64,000 bases of DNA from Struthio camelus (lineage: Eukaryota > Chordata > Aves > Struthioniformes > Struthionidae): positions 36,187,817 through 36,251,816 of the forward strand of contig NC_090981.1 of NCBI RefSeq assembly GCF_040807025.1, read 5' to 3'. The notes under the pieces are model-generated. The model was not told where the DNA came from. It saw only the letters and a program-made list of their open reading frames with translations, and did not search any database. Of this stretch, positions 33,376-46,729 are shown piece by piece (position 1 is the stretch's first letter; the number at the start of each line of letters is the position of its first letter). Position numbers and translations under genes: made by a program.

Positions 33376-36300
33376 AAAAACCACTAGGATTACTCAAGCC
33401 TGTGTCTGGATCTGATAATCTGGAACTAGTCAGGAAGGAAGAAGAGGAAGCTAATAGGAAACAGATGCTGAAGACAAAGATGTGCACTGATGTGTGATAT
33501 TACAGAGAAAGAGAAAAAGTTAAGTGATGGCAGGAAGAGGAAAAACAGTGTCATGAAAGAAAAAGTTGCATAAAGCTACACATTTTAAACTATAATAAAT
33601 GTGAAGTTGATTGGCAATGCAAAATTCCCACTTTCAACCAAATGTTGTGTGAAACATCTTACAAATATTTTACTCTTATTTTACCCTCTAAACGTTTTTC
33701 AGTTATGGCCGAATCCCTTTGTGCCTTTGGGGAAGCGTAGAGGGAAGGAAGGGAGGCATTGTAAGGTGTTCAGGCTTTTTTATAATCTAAATAAGTTTTT
33801 AAACAGTTATTTAAAGAAAATTTTGTTATTTCAGCTTTTTTGGAAACTTGGAAATGGATTTTTTTTATATATCGTGAGTATATTCACAGGTTATGAAATC
33901 TCTGTTCTGCCTAGCTGTTGTCTGGAAAGCGGTCACCTGAAACTCTTTAAGCAGAGAAGTTGCAGACTTTCAAACCATGGAATTAATGTGTTGATCTATC
34001 TGAAATGTACGCCAAGCTTTATGATTTCCTCACCATTTAATATGCTGGGTTGTCCATGGGAGCTTCTGACACATGTCCATAAAGGTCTGGGTAGTCCACT
34101 GCAGTAACACAAATGTAGTTGTCACTCACCATGGATCTTTAATTAGCATTTAAAAGGAAACCTACAAAGGAATTCCATGCAGATAGTTGGAAGTGTTGCA
34201 TATATACGCATAGGATATACCTGCCATAGTCGACAGAGTCCAGAAGAGAGTTCATTGAGGATTTTCTGATGAATTTTTTAAATCAGTTTAGAAACTGCTG
34301 AAATCGATGCTTTTAAAAGAGAATTATTTTCTGAAAGTGGTCTGTTTTGCTCTCTTTTTTTATTAGAAAATGCTTTTGACAGTGAGTTTTGAAATTGCTA
34401 GACTGAACCAGTTTGACATTTTTTAAAATAAGAAATCCCAGTTCAGCAATCCAAACAACTTATTTGGAAGCCAAAGATGATTATAGTTTAAAAGAAGCTA
34501 ATGTTAAGGTGGATGTTTTAAAAATTTTTGAAGTGAGGAGAATGGGGGAAATTGCTGAGATTTTGACTTTTGGTTCATTTATTTTGTTGCTCTGTTCTTG
34601 CTTTTAAGGGTTTCCACTGAGATTAGATGGGTGTGGTTGCCAGGTCATTAGGGATACCGTTATCTTGAGTGACCATTCCTGATAATACCCATCTCTGAGA
34701 TGGCAGCAATGACACCAAGGTTAAATTTATAATGATGGACATGTCAAAACAGAGATGCTGGACCACTAATAGATGCTATAGGCATATTGTTTATATTTCA
34801 CATAGTTCTAATATGCTGTTTTGGACACAAAAAATTAGAACTTGTAATATCATTTCACCAGGATCAGATTGAACAGCTGGTTATGATGAAGAAAAAAGGG
34901 CAGCTGGCTGAACCACTGGATAATGGCAACTGCTAAGAGGTTAGACAATATTTTAATAAATATACTGCTGTGAAAATCTGAGAAATCTGTCTATGTAGAC
35001 TTCATAGACTCTATCTGAGGTAATAAACTTTAAATATCTGTGTCAGCCTGCACACTCCATTTTCTTTTTAAATCCAGCCCTTTGTCTTCCTGGTATCCTT
35101 CACCATTGTTTTTAATTAAAGTTAAGAAAAGGAAATGGTATGGAATTATATAAGTATAAGGTCATTATCTTAAGTACTATGTCATTGAACTGAATTTGCC
35201 ATAGACAAAAAGTAACTTCTTTTGTAGAAAAACTGGCTCAGCTGGAGGGAAGTCAGCAGGTGGAGGTGCATTAGCAATTGAAGAGGCCAATCAAGGAGCC
35301 ATCTGACCAAGAGGCTGGAAGGTTATAAAAGGAAAGGGAGGGGGTAACACTGCTGGTTTTGGTTGGCAGCTCTCTGTGCTGGGAATGTAAAGATTTAGGG
35401 GGAAACCCCTATTTTCCTGAATCCTGATGTACTGAGAGGGGCTTCCATGGGAAGGAGAAAGCAGATAGAGGGGACTGTGTTCAGAAAATCTACTGGGTTT
35501 GTTTCTTCCTTTTTGTTGGTTTTTCTGTAGTTCTCTAGTCATTATTTTTCCAGTGTGTGTTAAGTAACTCCTAAGTAAAGCTCATCTGTACCTCTGCAGG
35601 CCAGTTTGATAGTTTAACTTACATTCTGATGGTATTCTGGGAGCAGGTGAAAAGAAGATACATTAAAAGTCAGATGTGTTAGGTCCTATCCATAAGGGTT
35701 AAAAGGGTTTGAGCGTCTGTTTAAGGGTGTTTAAGCAGATAAACTACTATGAGAATGAGACCAGAAACCCCAAATGCCAATGCTGCCTTTGATCAGATTC
35801 CATAGGCTTAAAATGCTTAGATATTTGATGGCTAATTTCCAAGAGAGGTTATCTAGACAGGTTCTGTTATAACAACCTTCTCTTAACCCTTCTCTTCTAA
35901 ACCAAAATGCACATCATCATTTGAAATTGACCTGCAAAATAGGTTTCTTTTTTTAAAAAAAAAAAAAAGTCAAAACACTTACGGACAAGTGGGTGTATCT
36001 GTGCATTTACATAAATTTTTTACAACAGCTTGTCCTGAGACATCCATGTGCTTCCATTCTACATAACCTTCATCTTATCAGGGCTTAAAATACAGGCTTC
36101 TATCCATTCCGTAAAGCTAGTGATTTGTTTCTTTCTATTCATTTTTCTTTTCACTCTCTTGTGTATTGTAGCTTTTTTTTTTTAAGTTATAGAAGTGGAT
36201 ATTGCTCTTTTACTTGCTCTTGAACAACCAAAAAGCCAGAATGACAAATGAAAGGGTTCTGTTTTCTCACTGTGTTTAAGATTCTTTGACCACGCGCAAG

Positions 36301-38979
36301 AGCTGGCTGGTAGCAGCATGCTGTAGACAGCTGACGTAGTAAATGATATTGCCCGCTTCCTGCCAGACATAGAGCTGTTCATGTGGGTATCATTCCTGGG
36401 TGCAACCCCCAAACTTAGCTGATGCATTTTTTTCATTAAAAAAGTGTCTGTTTGGGACAGAGGATCTTTAAATCCCTCTATGAAGAGAGCAGCTGTGTAC
36501 TTCTCTTAACCTCAGTGATCGATTTGCATAGGTTCAGAAAGCTATCACTGGAAGGAAAAGGTCTAGACTTTTTTTCCCCCCCTCCCCTCAAGATGAAAGG
36601 AGATATTCTCTTTTACAGGGAACAAAGACAAGTTCTGTTAGTAAGAGGCTTACATATGCAGCCATAAGCTGCCTCCAATTCATCAGTGGTTGAGAAGGAA
36701 TAAACAGAAAAGTTTGTCGTATACTTGCAGTGATTCTACCCTCAGCTGGTTTAGTGGAACTTTGTCACTTGGCCAGGATTGCAAATGTAAGTTGACTTGT
36801 GATTTTCATTCACTAGGCTAGGCTGGGCTACATCCGTCACACACAGCTTGACATCAGCTTGTAAAAGCAGATTTTGCATGCCCTGCAGGCAGAGAAAGAA
36901 ATGTTGGGTAGCAACTATTTGATAGAGAGAAAATAAAATAAAAAAGAAATCCCCAGCGTACAAAACAAGGGCTCAATCAGTAAGGGAATGCAAACCACTG
37001 ACTCCTGTGATTTACTACAGTGTTGGTGAACCTACAAGCTTATTAATAACAGCTATATGTAGCCCCCAATATCCTCAAAGGTCTCAAAGCTTCTTACAAT
37101 GCTTTTCACTCTGGATCACCCGGACGAGGAAAACACATGGATACAGAAGGGGAATGTGGCAGTAATCAGCTATTGCATGAAAGCCATTAGAAGCACTGCG
37201 GTGGCCAGTGTACAAATGCCTATGCTGTTGCGAATGACATCTTAGAAAAGTTAAAGCAGAATTGGGGTAGAGGGAAAGATACAAAAACTCACACACAAAT
37301 TCATCTGCTGTTGTTGAAGTGTGTTTGAAATACTGATCTGCACAAAGGGAGGTACTTGTATGTGCAAGAAGTTGTTTGCACATTTCCTGGTGTGCAATTC
37401 CATATGAAGATATGTATCTCAACACTCCTTTGCAGCTACAGATGTCCAGTTTGCATACTGTGCTGCTGGAAGCAAGTAGCCTTGTAAACACTCCCACAGA
37501 CTTGTGAATGGATTCAGGCTTCTTTGGAGAAGAGCAGTTTGCTCTTAAAGTTAGCAAGCTTTTTAAATTCTCAGCAAAATAGTTTTAGCTGACCTGTATA
37601 AAATGAAATTTCCAGCTGAACTATGTTTGCAAAACTTACTTTTCTATTTTACAGACATGATAAAAGAGGAGCTCTCAAGTATAAAAGGGTGACTGACTTT
37701 TGGGGTTCTGTTTTTGATCTGATTTGCCACGAGTAATAATTTTTTAACATAGACAAATGTGCAATTGTTACTGACCCTGGTCTACTAAATTTCTGTGTGT
37801 TACTGTCAAGTAGTAAGGACTACTTGACACAGGGGCCTCTCATAAATTAAATTAGCGCATATCACGCTGAAGGATGGGGCTGGAGTGGGAACACTGGGAA
37901 GAGGGAGAGAGAGAAGAAGGGATGTAAAATACAGTGGGAGTGACAGATGAATTAAGTCCTAACCACATACAACTTCTTGCTCTCTTTCAACTGCCTCCTG
38001 AAAAATGACTGTTCCCTGTAGAATTGTCAACAGACCAAGTGCTAGTAATAGTTAAACTGTATACATTAAATGAAGGCTAATAAAATAATCATGACATTGG
38101 CATCATTTGGACTTCAAAGCTGTTCAGCGAGCCCTGATCTTTATCTATTTCTGCCTTTCTCTTTCTGCTTTATTGAAACTATATGATTTCACCCCATTTC
38201 TTTCTCATATTCAATTAACCTTAAGCATGTTACATTTCACGCACATTAACCAAAGGTGTACACCCCTATGTGTAAGGCTGAGTCCTTATTTATGGACATT
38301 TTGTGAAAGGACCATACAAAATGCATACGGCTCTGTGCGTAAATCATAGCAGCTTTGCCTAAACAACATGGACTAAATTCACAAAGGTTCAGTGACAGCG
38401 TTTCTTTTAGCAGTGCTTAATTCACAGGTAATCTGCTTTCAAAGTAGACTTGCCTGCCATAAGGGAACTGTCAAGGCTTCTCAGGCAGTGAAGGAGGAAA
38501 AGCTGGGAGCCCAAGGAGGGAGTCCTGGGCAACCTGGTGAGCTGAGAGCTGCCCGGGTGAAGGAGCGAAACGCTGGAGAAGGGGCAGGGTTTAAGCATGC
38601 ACAGTCAGCGTAGTAGTTGTTCCCTTCCTCTGCTCCTGGATTAAGACCAATGAAAAATCAATGCATGCTATGCTCTCACTAACCGATAGCGTAGCGATGA
38701 AGTAAAAAAATGTAGGAAGCAGAGAAGTCATATTCAAATGATATTGCTGTCTGTACTTGGTGTTAAGACTTGCTTGCTACAGCTGGTGGCTCTTCCTACG
38801 TGCAGCTCTCTCACTTTCTGTTGTGGGAACTATTCCATTTCTATAAACAGTCATAGGGCCAGCGTGAGAAAGACAGTCCTCTCTAGCCCAGCTTTTAGAT
38901 CGCTGCTCTGACATGGGGGAGAGCAGGGATAAATCCTCCAGCCCAGATAAGGAAGCCGAAGGTTGTAACCCCAGTTCTC
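33376..38979. other. Gene-poor intergenic DNA
   Basis: No supported gene. The 168-codon frame at 33601-34107 starts at GTG and the 157-codon minus-strand frame at 37084-37557 starts at TTG. Both have mixed, non-coding composition and no recognisable domain. An LTR-like segment lies at about 35223-35598. A moderately GC-rich stretch spans 38480-38600. Confidence 0.5.
35223..35598 (+). mobile_element. Possible solo LTR remnant
   Basis: A CCAAT box (35287-35291) lies 33 bp before TATAAAA (35324-35330). Some 240 bp later comes AGTAAAGCTC, a possible variant poly(A) signal, and then TCTGCA. TG at 35223 and CA at 35598 could be the ends of a 376-bp LTR, but no target-site duplication is visible and I cannot assign a family. 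It may instead be an isolated promoter-like stretch. Confidence 0.25.
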
Positions 38980-39620
38980 TCCCATCCCGAGCATGTGCCC
39001 GGCTGCAACCTTCCCCACCGTCTCCTCCTGGACGGGCAGTTTGTAGGTGATATTTCCTGTGGGAGACGCGTGAAGTCCCAGTGTACTTGCGTTTCATCCG
39101 CAGAATCAGACCCGGGCTCAGCAGAGGCGAGGAAACGCCCGTCTGGCGGTGGAGCCTCAGAGTTGCTGGGGCTTTGGCTCAAGCCGGAGTTGTGAGAAGC
39201 TCGTTAGCGGTGGGGCCACGTCAGTACCCAGGTGGCTTTGGACATGCTGAGCCACGGAAAGGTGGGCACCTACGGGGCCAGAGGGCGGCTGAGCCCTGGT
39301 TTTCAGGGCACCGCTGGCGCCTAAGTGGTGGACGTAGACACCTAAGGAGGCAGACAAGCACCTTTGAGGATCTCACCGCGCGCAACTCAGGGTACTAATT
39401 AAGGTTTTCCCCCACCCCTGGAATTTGGCTCGCAGCCTCCATACATGCTCATCAAGTGTCCCTTGTGCTGCGCAGCAACCCGAGTCAAGGAGTCTGGCAG
39501 AGGTCTGCTCCTTCCACTGGCTGAGCCCCGGCCGACTGACAACGTGGCGTAACACAAACCTCTGAACAGCATCTGCTCCCAGCCGGCTCTCGGGACAGCC
39601 TCTGAAACGTTCTCCACATC
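38980..39620. promoter_or_regulatory. CpG-rich patch in the gene-poor region
   Basis: I count roughly 25 CpG dinucleotides between about 38990 and 39400, far above the surrounding DNA. It may be a small orphan CpG island, for example a promoter of a non-coding RNA or an enhancer. Overlapping short frames on both strands (such as 39081-39398) reflect the base composition. Confidence 0.4.
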
Positions 39621-42600
39621 CCTCACCTAAAACATAAAATATCTACGTCCTGCGAAAATTTAGCGTCGTCTCAACCTTCATTTTGGCTGAAACTCACTGC
39701 AGCTGAAATAAATCTGAGGTTTGCAGAAAGCCCATTGCTCGAAGGAACGACTCCTGTAGCACTCTTTGAGCCTTCATGAATACATTTTTATGGGTCTCTC
39801 TTTTGTTCTTTGTGGATTGGGGTGGATGGAACAACAGTTTCTACTATTGTAGGGAAAGGAAAAACTACCCCAGCCCTGTGTGCATTTGGAAAATAAATGA
39901 TGGAGGTATATCCATTTTAAAAACAGTGTTAATATTCCTTGAAAGATTAAACACGGCTTGAAATAAACAAACATCCACAAAAGCAATTCAGATATAATTG
40001 TAGCTCCTTTTTTACTTAGATTTATACAATATTAACTGGAGGAAGACCAATAATGTCAAGAACTGTGGAAAAATATTTTTCATTAGGAAAAGAAATACTG
40101 GAAGTTTATTCTATCCTTGAGCTTTTTGAACATGCTGGCAGTTAGTAGAAAACAAAGCAAATACTCAGGTTGTGAAAAGTTGTTTCCTATCTGTAACTTC
40201 CTGAATGTTGCCCTAACTGGATTTTCAGATTGGTTTCTGTGGTCTGCAGCTATGCACAGCAGAAGAAATTGCAGGCATCTCTTAAGCTGAGAGAGTATTT
40301 TTAGATGTTTTGTGGGCTGTGTATCAATTACTTTATGACATAGAGTTAGTAAGGAATGTATGAAATATATTTAGTGTCTTTTGAGAGTATTTTAAGAGCA
40401 TTTGCTTTTGACACATGGAATATAATTTACAGGGATGCAAGTTACATCATTATAAAATTATATATGGAGAAAACACCACCACAAAAAAAAAAAAGGAGGA
40501 AGAAAATCCTTTGAACCCTGCCTTGAGGTATCCACCCTTGAAAAGAGTGGAAGTTTTCACTAAATAGTCTTTGCTTTGTATCCAAAGGAAGCTTTTGGAA
40601 GATTATACAACCAGTGATTTTTCTATAAATTATTGTTCTATCAGTGGTTTATGTTAATGCTAGTTGCATTACTGGATGGCTCTTCCTTTACGCTTAAAAT
40701 ATCTTGCAGACATCTTCCAGTTTCCTTGGCTCACCCTTTCTGTTGGCTTGTGTGGAGAAGAGGAGGTAGGAGAAAAGGGATCTGCTCCTCTTTTCCGTTT
40801 CACATTTTGCTTTTTAAATTACAGAAAAAGGTAAAATATTTTGTTATTGAATTTTAAGAATCTTTTTTTTTTGTTTTTAAATAATCTAAACAGAAGTAAT
40901 TTGTGTTTCATAATATAAATAACCAAGTGATTACACCCTGACTTTAGTGTTTTCCAAATATCATTGCAGTGGAAGGGTTGGAAAGAGGGAATTACCACCT
41001 TTCCTTCTGTTTTTATCAGTGACTAGAGACATCATTTGTATGGAGATAACTATACCTTTCTATTGGAAGCATTAGAAAAATTTTAAATGCTCTCCCCACC
41101 CTCCAAAGAATGGTTAGACAGCCTAAGAATAGAAAAATCTTCCCAAATTATATCATCCTTGCCAGCATTGCTAACATCACTGAACAGCATAGATGAACCC
41201 CAGTGAAATACTTGGGAGTTCGTTTCAGCACTGAGAGTCACAAATCTTTACAAAAATTCCTAATAACCTTGCAGTTTCCTCTTAATATCAGAAAGAAGAG
41301 AGAAAAATAGAAGAGATTTTGGAATTTCTGGTGACTTTGGAATGGGAATTTGAATGTAAATCAAAGAGTAGTAAGCTATAAGTATAAAAATTGCAATGCC
41401 CATCATTGCACACCTTCTGGTGAAGGGTCCCTCCTTGGAAAAGCCTTAGTTTAACAAGTTCTCCTCAAGTCACTGCAGCTGGATCTTCAGACCATACACC
41501 CTCTCATACCACATGTTCATGCTCATACGCTATAGCCTTCAAAAGCTTCTCAGACCAAGCAAGGAGCGCAGTCCTTTCATTACTCGGCTTACCACGCTGC
41601 CAGCCCAGGGGAGGGTGCCAGCCAAGGCTAGCTCTGCAAAACAGAAATCCCGCTGCCATCCTAGCCACAGCTAAGAGCCACGGCCAAAGCCCAAGCCTGC
41701 CCCCCAGCAATTTTGGGTGGAAACCCATGTAGTTTTTTTGGCATGGCTACAGCATATCTTTTGGTGTGCATGAGGATATCTGCCAGGGTCACACACTAGC
41801 TGAGCCCTAAGATGGGATTGGCAGGCTACTCATATGGGCCAGGCAGCCTGGGGCAACGTGGATATAGCCACAGTGTGAATAGTTGGCCTGGGCATGCCTG
41901 ACAGCAGTGTTGTCTCTCAGCAGACTGTACACACAGCCAAGGCTTGTGTCCGTTTGAGCACGCTGGCTTCTCATTCTTGCTCAAGCAGAAGAGCAGCCTG
42001 GCCAGCTGCACCACATCTGCACGGGCCAGGTGTTGCCTAATGTGCACACACACAGGCAAACAGCACCTGAAAAGCTGAACAATGGTCTCCCGAAGGATAT
42101 AAAACATTCCCACCCACACCCCTGCACCCACAGATGCTCACAGCACTTGCCATTTATGTCTTCGTCTCCCCAGTCCTTGATGTCTGCTTCCTCTCTTCTC
42201 TCCTTTCAACAGCCTGACAGTTTCTGCATCCTTAAGCTATACTAAGTCTACTTCCTGAGGATATATGGGCAGTCTGAGAGCAGCTGAAGTGTTTCTACGA
42301 TGTCCCTGTCCCCTGTTCACCTTTTTACGACTTTCTACCTGCTCCTCTTAGCCAGATAGTCAAGTTGTGTCATGCTAGAGAGAGGGAGAGGGTGGGAAGA
42401 GTAAGTACATGGGAGGTATCTTTGGTCCCAAGGGCAATCCCAAGGCCTGAGTTTCATTTTTCCTGAAAGCAGTTCTGCTGGAATCAGAAGAGATTTTTCT
42501 CAGCTTTCAGCACAGTTATATGTTTCCCAGCCTCTCTTGTATCATTTCCAGAACAATGTCTCCTGCAGACTCAGTCCTAATAAATTCAGTGTTGCGGATA

Positions 42601-42946
42601 CTTGATGGGCAACCAAAACTGGCCCAATAGACTGTCCTGTATATATGACATTTCTTTTAAAGGGCTGATTCAACCTTTTTTAAAACTTCCTTGGATGGGT
42701 TATCACTACACCTGGCAGAAAGCATCTGAACTTGATTTTGAAATCAATCTGAAAGAAATGCAAAACTAGTGTTTTGCCCCTTCTCTGTGAAGCTCTGTGC
42801 TTTTGGGCAGAGGCACACAGGTAACTTAAGGAGTCTTGGTGCAGGACAATGGGGAGGAAGATTCTTTTGTTATTGCTGTCTTTGGTGGCACCTCATCTTA
42901 GTCCCCGACAGCCTTGTCCAGGAGATGCCTGAATGCGAAGTATTTT

Positions 42947-42960
42947 GGGGGGGGGGGGGG
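42947..42960 (+). repeat. Poly(G) run, 14 bases
   Basis: An uninterrupted G14 directly followed by CGCTAG. It is low complexity and its length is uncertain in any assembly. Confidence 0.9.
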
Positions 42961-45741
42961 CGCTAGAGGAGAATACCTTCACTGTTTAATGTGTTGGATG
43001 TCTTCTAAATGAATATCGAGCATTGTGAGCCTGGAAAGGTTGCACTTCAGGAATGGGACATAAGACCTTTTTTTTCGGCCAAGATCTTTTTACATGAGAA
43101 ACAGGAGGATTTTCACCTGGGCAACAGAGCCAGTTTCTCTTTTCTGCCAAGGACAAAGTTTTTCTTGGTTGGCACAAGACTTGTGCCTTGTTCTGCCATT
43201 TTCTAGTCCAGGAAAATGACTATCCTTTCACAGACACCTAGTGCACACAGGGGTCTTCCAGCTACTCGAGATTCAGTCGTCATTTGCAGGAATGAGGTGT
43301 ACTGAGAAGACTTAGTGATGATAGAAAAGATCATTTTCACCTACAAACTGTGTGCAAAATTTACACCTGTGCTTGCAAATGTAGTAACTGAGTAGTACAG
43401 AAGCCTATTTGCACAGAGAATCAACCCTTTTATTCTACATATGCAAATTTTGGGCAGAAACACATTTTGCGGTCGCTATTCAGACAATAAAGCTTTGGTA
43501 AAATGTCTCTTTACTGAAAAATTTCCATCCAGATCTCAGGAGATGTCTAGTAGTGACTGCTTCTGGTTGGAAACAACTATTCTTAGATCCTTTTAAAATT
43601 TCTACTTTCAAAATGAGCCATAACATTTTAGATATTAAAAAAAAGGAAGAAAGAAAAAAATTCTTAAACAGTTAGTCTCTCAGACTTCACTGAGTTTTCA
43701 GATTGCCTTTTAATTCTAACCAGTGCTCATTCCTTATGTTGATCCCCAGAAAGCTGAAAACACCTACTACCAGTTGAATTCCTTACCCTAAACGGTGGTA
43801 TTACCTCTGTTAAGAAGCCCTGGGAGTGGTACACAGTTAGAGCCAGCCCTCTAGGAATTCTTCAGGGACGAACTCGGCCCAGATTTGTCAGGCTCTTGTG
43901 CCACTGCCAAGCAGTCCTGGCAGCCAGGGCCCTCCTGTTTCCGGGCTAAACCTGCTGCAGCTTCTAGCTGGCTAGAAACTGCTGGGGAAAAGAGGCTGAC
44001 ATGCTGTTTGGGGAATAAGCTCTATAAAACCTGAGTTCAAAACGGACCTTCTGCCCTAGAAGAAGCAGTGGTGGTCACAGAGACAAATCTGAACTAACTT
44101 TAAGGTTGCCGTCAAGCTTCTGCATCACATGTCTCACAGACACAGAGTCACAGTCTCACAGAGCTCGCAGAGCAGCTGCTTTGCCATGAAGTATTTTCAT
44201 GGTTGCATTATAGACATACCTTTATTCTCCCTATCCCTCAATCCTTTGTCTGAGAAAAAGCCATAATGAAAATAGCCCTCCTGAGAAAAGTATTGTGAGA
44301 GTAAGTATATTTAATACGGTGAGAGGCTCGGATACCACAATAATAATGTCATAATAGAGAGATCACAAAAAAACCACAGTAAGCCACTGGATTTTGCCCT
44401 TGTCCTCTCCTGTAAAAAAAGATCAAGTCTCCTGCAATACTTGCAAAGCACAGAACTTGCTGTGTTCTGATTAATTTAATGAAGCTTCCTAAAATTTCTC
44501 ACTACTACTGATTTTGACTCCTATACTCCTGTCTCACTCTTGAATGAAAATTGTAGAACTTGATGGGATTCTTCCGCAGATCATGACAAACAGAAGCCAA
44601 GGGCTTTGCTTTTCTGTTTTTTATTTAATTGCAAGAAATTCAAATGACTCATTTTCAAGTGAAACTGACCACATGCTAATTTCCGAAGCTCATTGCTCCC
44701 TCTCTTAATGTATGATGGCACTAATGTGTAATTTGTGTGGCAGTGCCCTTGAAGTGATTGCTAAAGGATCAACAGCAAGGGAATAAAACACAGAACAATT
44801 ATTGGCAATTCCTACTTACTATTACATTGCTTGATGTTCTGCTTTGGCTTGGTGCAGTGTGGCGAACATGGTATATATATGCCCAAATGCTAGGGTCATC
44901 ACCTCCACTAGCCTATAAGTCACACAATCAAGAGGGAAGTTTGCGCATTGAATAGAGAGTGCTTAAAGGCCTGCATTAGGCCAAAGCGTTTCCCCAAGTC
45001 CATGTTTGTCCAGCAAGACACTTGACCTGACCTCAGGGACAGTAAATATCACATATCAAGTCATGTGGCATGGAAATAGTTACAGAATCATTTTGATTTT
45101 CATGTTTCTTCATGCTCCTTGAGGATGCTCCAAAGCAAAGACAACATAAAAAATGAAGTTGGCCCACAGAACTTAGAAGTGGACAAAGTACATGCTGCCA
45201 CTGGGAACAAAGAATTTTAGCCCAAAGAATCAAGAGCATTGGCAGCTTGCAGATAGGACAAAACTGTTTGCTCTCAAGATAAGTCACTATATTTGTTCTG
45301 CAATCTCCCCATTACCACAGGACATTTTGAAATGGATTATTTTATTTACACTTTGACATTTTTAGTTATCCATCTCTTAGGCCCTAAAATATTGTAGCAA
45401 TAACAGTAATAGACAAAACTACCTCCAAAGAAGTGCAGTAAGTTTTGAGTGGCTTCCTCAGGAAAGCTACTGTTGTTTCCTAATGTTTCTGCTGCATTCC
45501 TATCTATCCTAGCAATACTTTTACTTATGGCTTCTGGGGCTTGATATAAGGTCACCAGAAGAATTTTTCTCTCTGAAACTTGGAAGACACTTTCCTCCTC
45601 TTTCTACCATCATATTTTTAAGAGTTAACTGAATATCTGGAAAGGAGACAGCACATGTACTCTGTAGTGAGCAACAGAAAAAATTTCTCCATCAACATGC
45701 ATGGACTCATTCCAGAGGAAGAACAAGGGTTGTTTAAGGAG

Positions 45742-45778
45742 AAAATGAAAATGCAAATGCAAATGAAAATAGAAATGT
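45742..45778 (+). repeat. Short AAATG-type tandem repeat with two octamer motifs
   Basis: Six units of AAATG(C/A) follow each other at about 6-bp spacing. They create ATGCAAAT at 45751-45758 and again at 45757-45764, the POU-family octamer. Whether this is regulatory or a chance product of the repeat cannot be told. Confidence 0.6.
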
Positions 45779-46729
45779 GGAAACTTAGAAGTATTCCTGT
45801 CTCAAAGGTTTGATGAACTTATTTTTTATTAGTAGAAATTTGAATGGTGAACTTAACTGAAAATTCAAGGTTTAGGAAAAGACGGTTCAGTCTCCTTAGA
45901 AAGCTGTTTCGTTTCTATTACAGTTCTGTCTTTGGTCTCTCTGCTAAGTCTTCCAGCTGGTCTGAAACGTTAATCTCTTTCTAGCTCTGATGTAGGCAAT
46001 ATAGCAGTGTTGTGGAAATGTACAGACTTTGGTACTCTTTAAAATCCGTCTTCAGAAGTGGCATTTCCAGGCACAAAAAGTTTAATACAAAGGCAGATTT
46101 GTGACTTGGGGCAAGAAGAGAAATGGCAAAAGATTTGTCATACACTGAGTATGATGGTTTATTTAGCTATTTAGCGTCATGGTTGGATTCATTGATCTCT
46201 AGTTAGATGCATCACAGATAAAATGACAAGTAGTGTACAACAATGCTGAAAAAGATAAATATCATTTATTATCTTCCCAAGAATCTATGCAAGAGCTAGT
46301 TTCACAAATACTCACTTATCAGGATGCTAGATATGATCATTGTTATAATGGAATTAGTTTGGGCATGGCCATATTTCATGTTGAGACAGAATGTGTAAAG
46401 CTGTCCAGTCAGTGCTTTATCGGAAATGCATACCAACCCAATTTTCTGTATACTCCATATGACACATTAGCTATGCTGAATGAAAATACTACAACAATTC
46501 TAAAGATATTGACATGTTGAGGAAGAAGTAGTGTTTCTCTGTTGATTGTTATTTTGGTCATTAAGAGATAGATAAACAGTATCTTAAGTGAAACAGTGTA
46601 TTTGTGGCGAGTGATTGATTTATTTGTCAGCACATAAATACGGCATTTAATTTATTTTAAAGTTTTTTGTTTTTTGTTTTTTTGATCAGTAGCAACAATA
46701 GAAAGCTCAGGACTAGGCACTCTTGCAGC

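Larger units (their letters stand above)
39621..46729. other. Gene-poor intergenic DNA
   Basis: No supported gene. Small items are a run of 14 G at 42947-42960, overlapping octamer motifs at 45751-45764, and a TATAAA at 44023-44028 in a GC-richer stretch (43800-44170). Confidence 0.5.

Noticed and set aside
33151..33387. 78-codon Tyr/Ile-rich frame
   Set aside because: It is a translation of the TA/CATA microsatellite-like tract.
33601..34107. 168-codon frame as a gene
   Set aside because: It starts at GTG, has low-complexity hydrophobic composition, no domain, and no splice or promoter context.
37084..37557. 157-codon minus-strand frame as a gene
   Set aside because: It starts at TTG, has mixed composition with no recognisable family, and no supporting signals.
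44023..44028. TATAAA in a GC-richer stretch as an LTR promoter
   Set aside because: No matching LTR ends, CCAAT box or poly(A) signal at suitable spacing could be found by eye.
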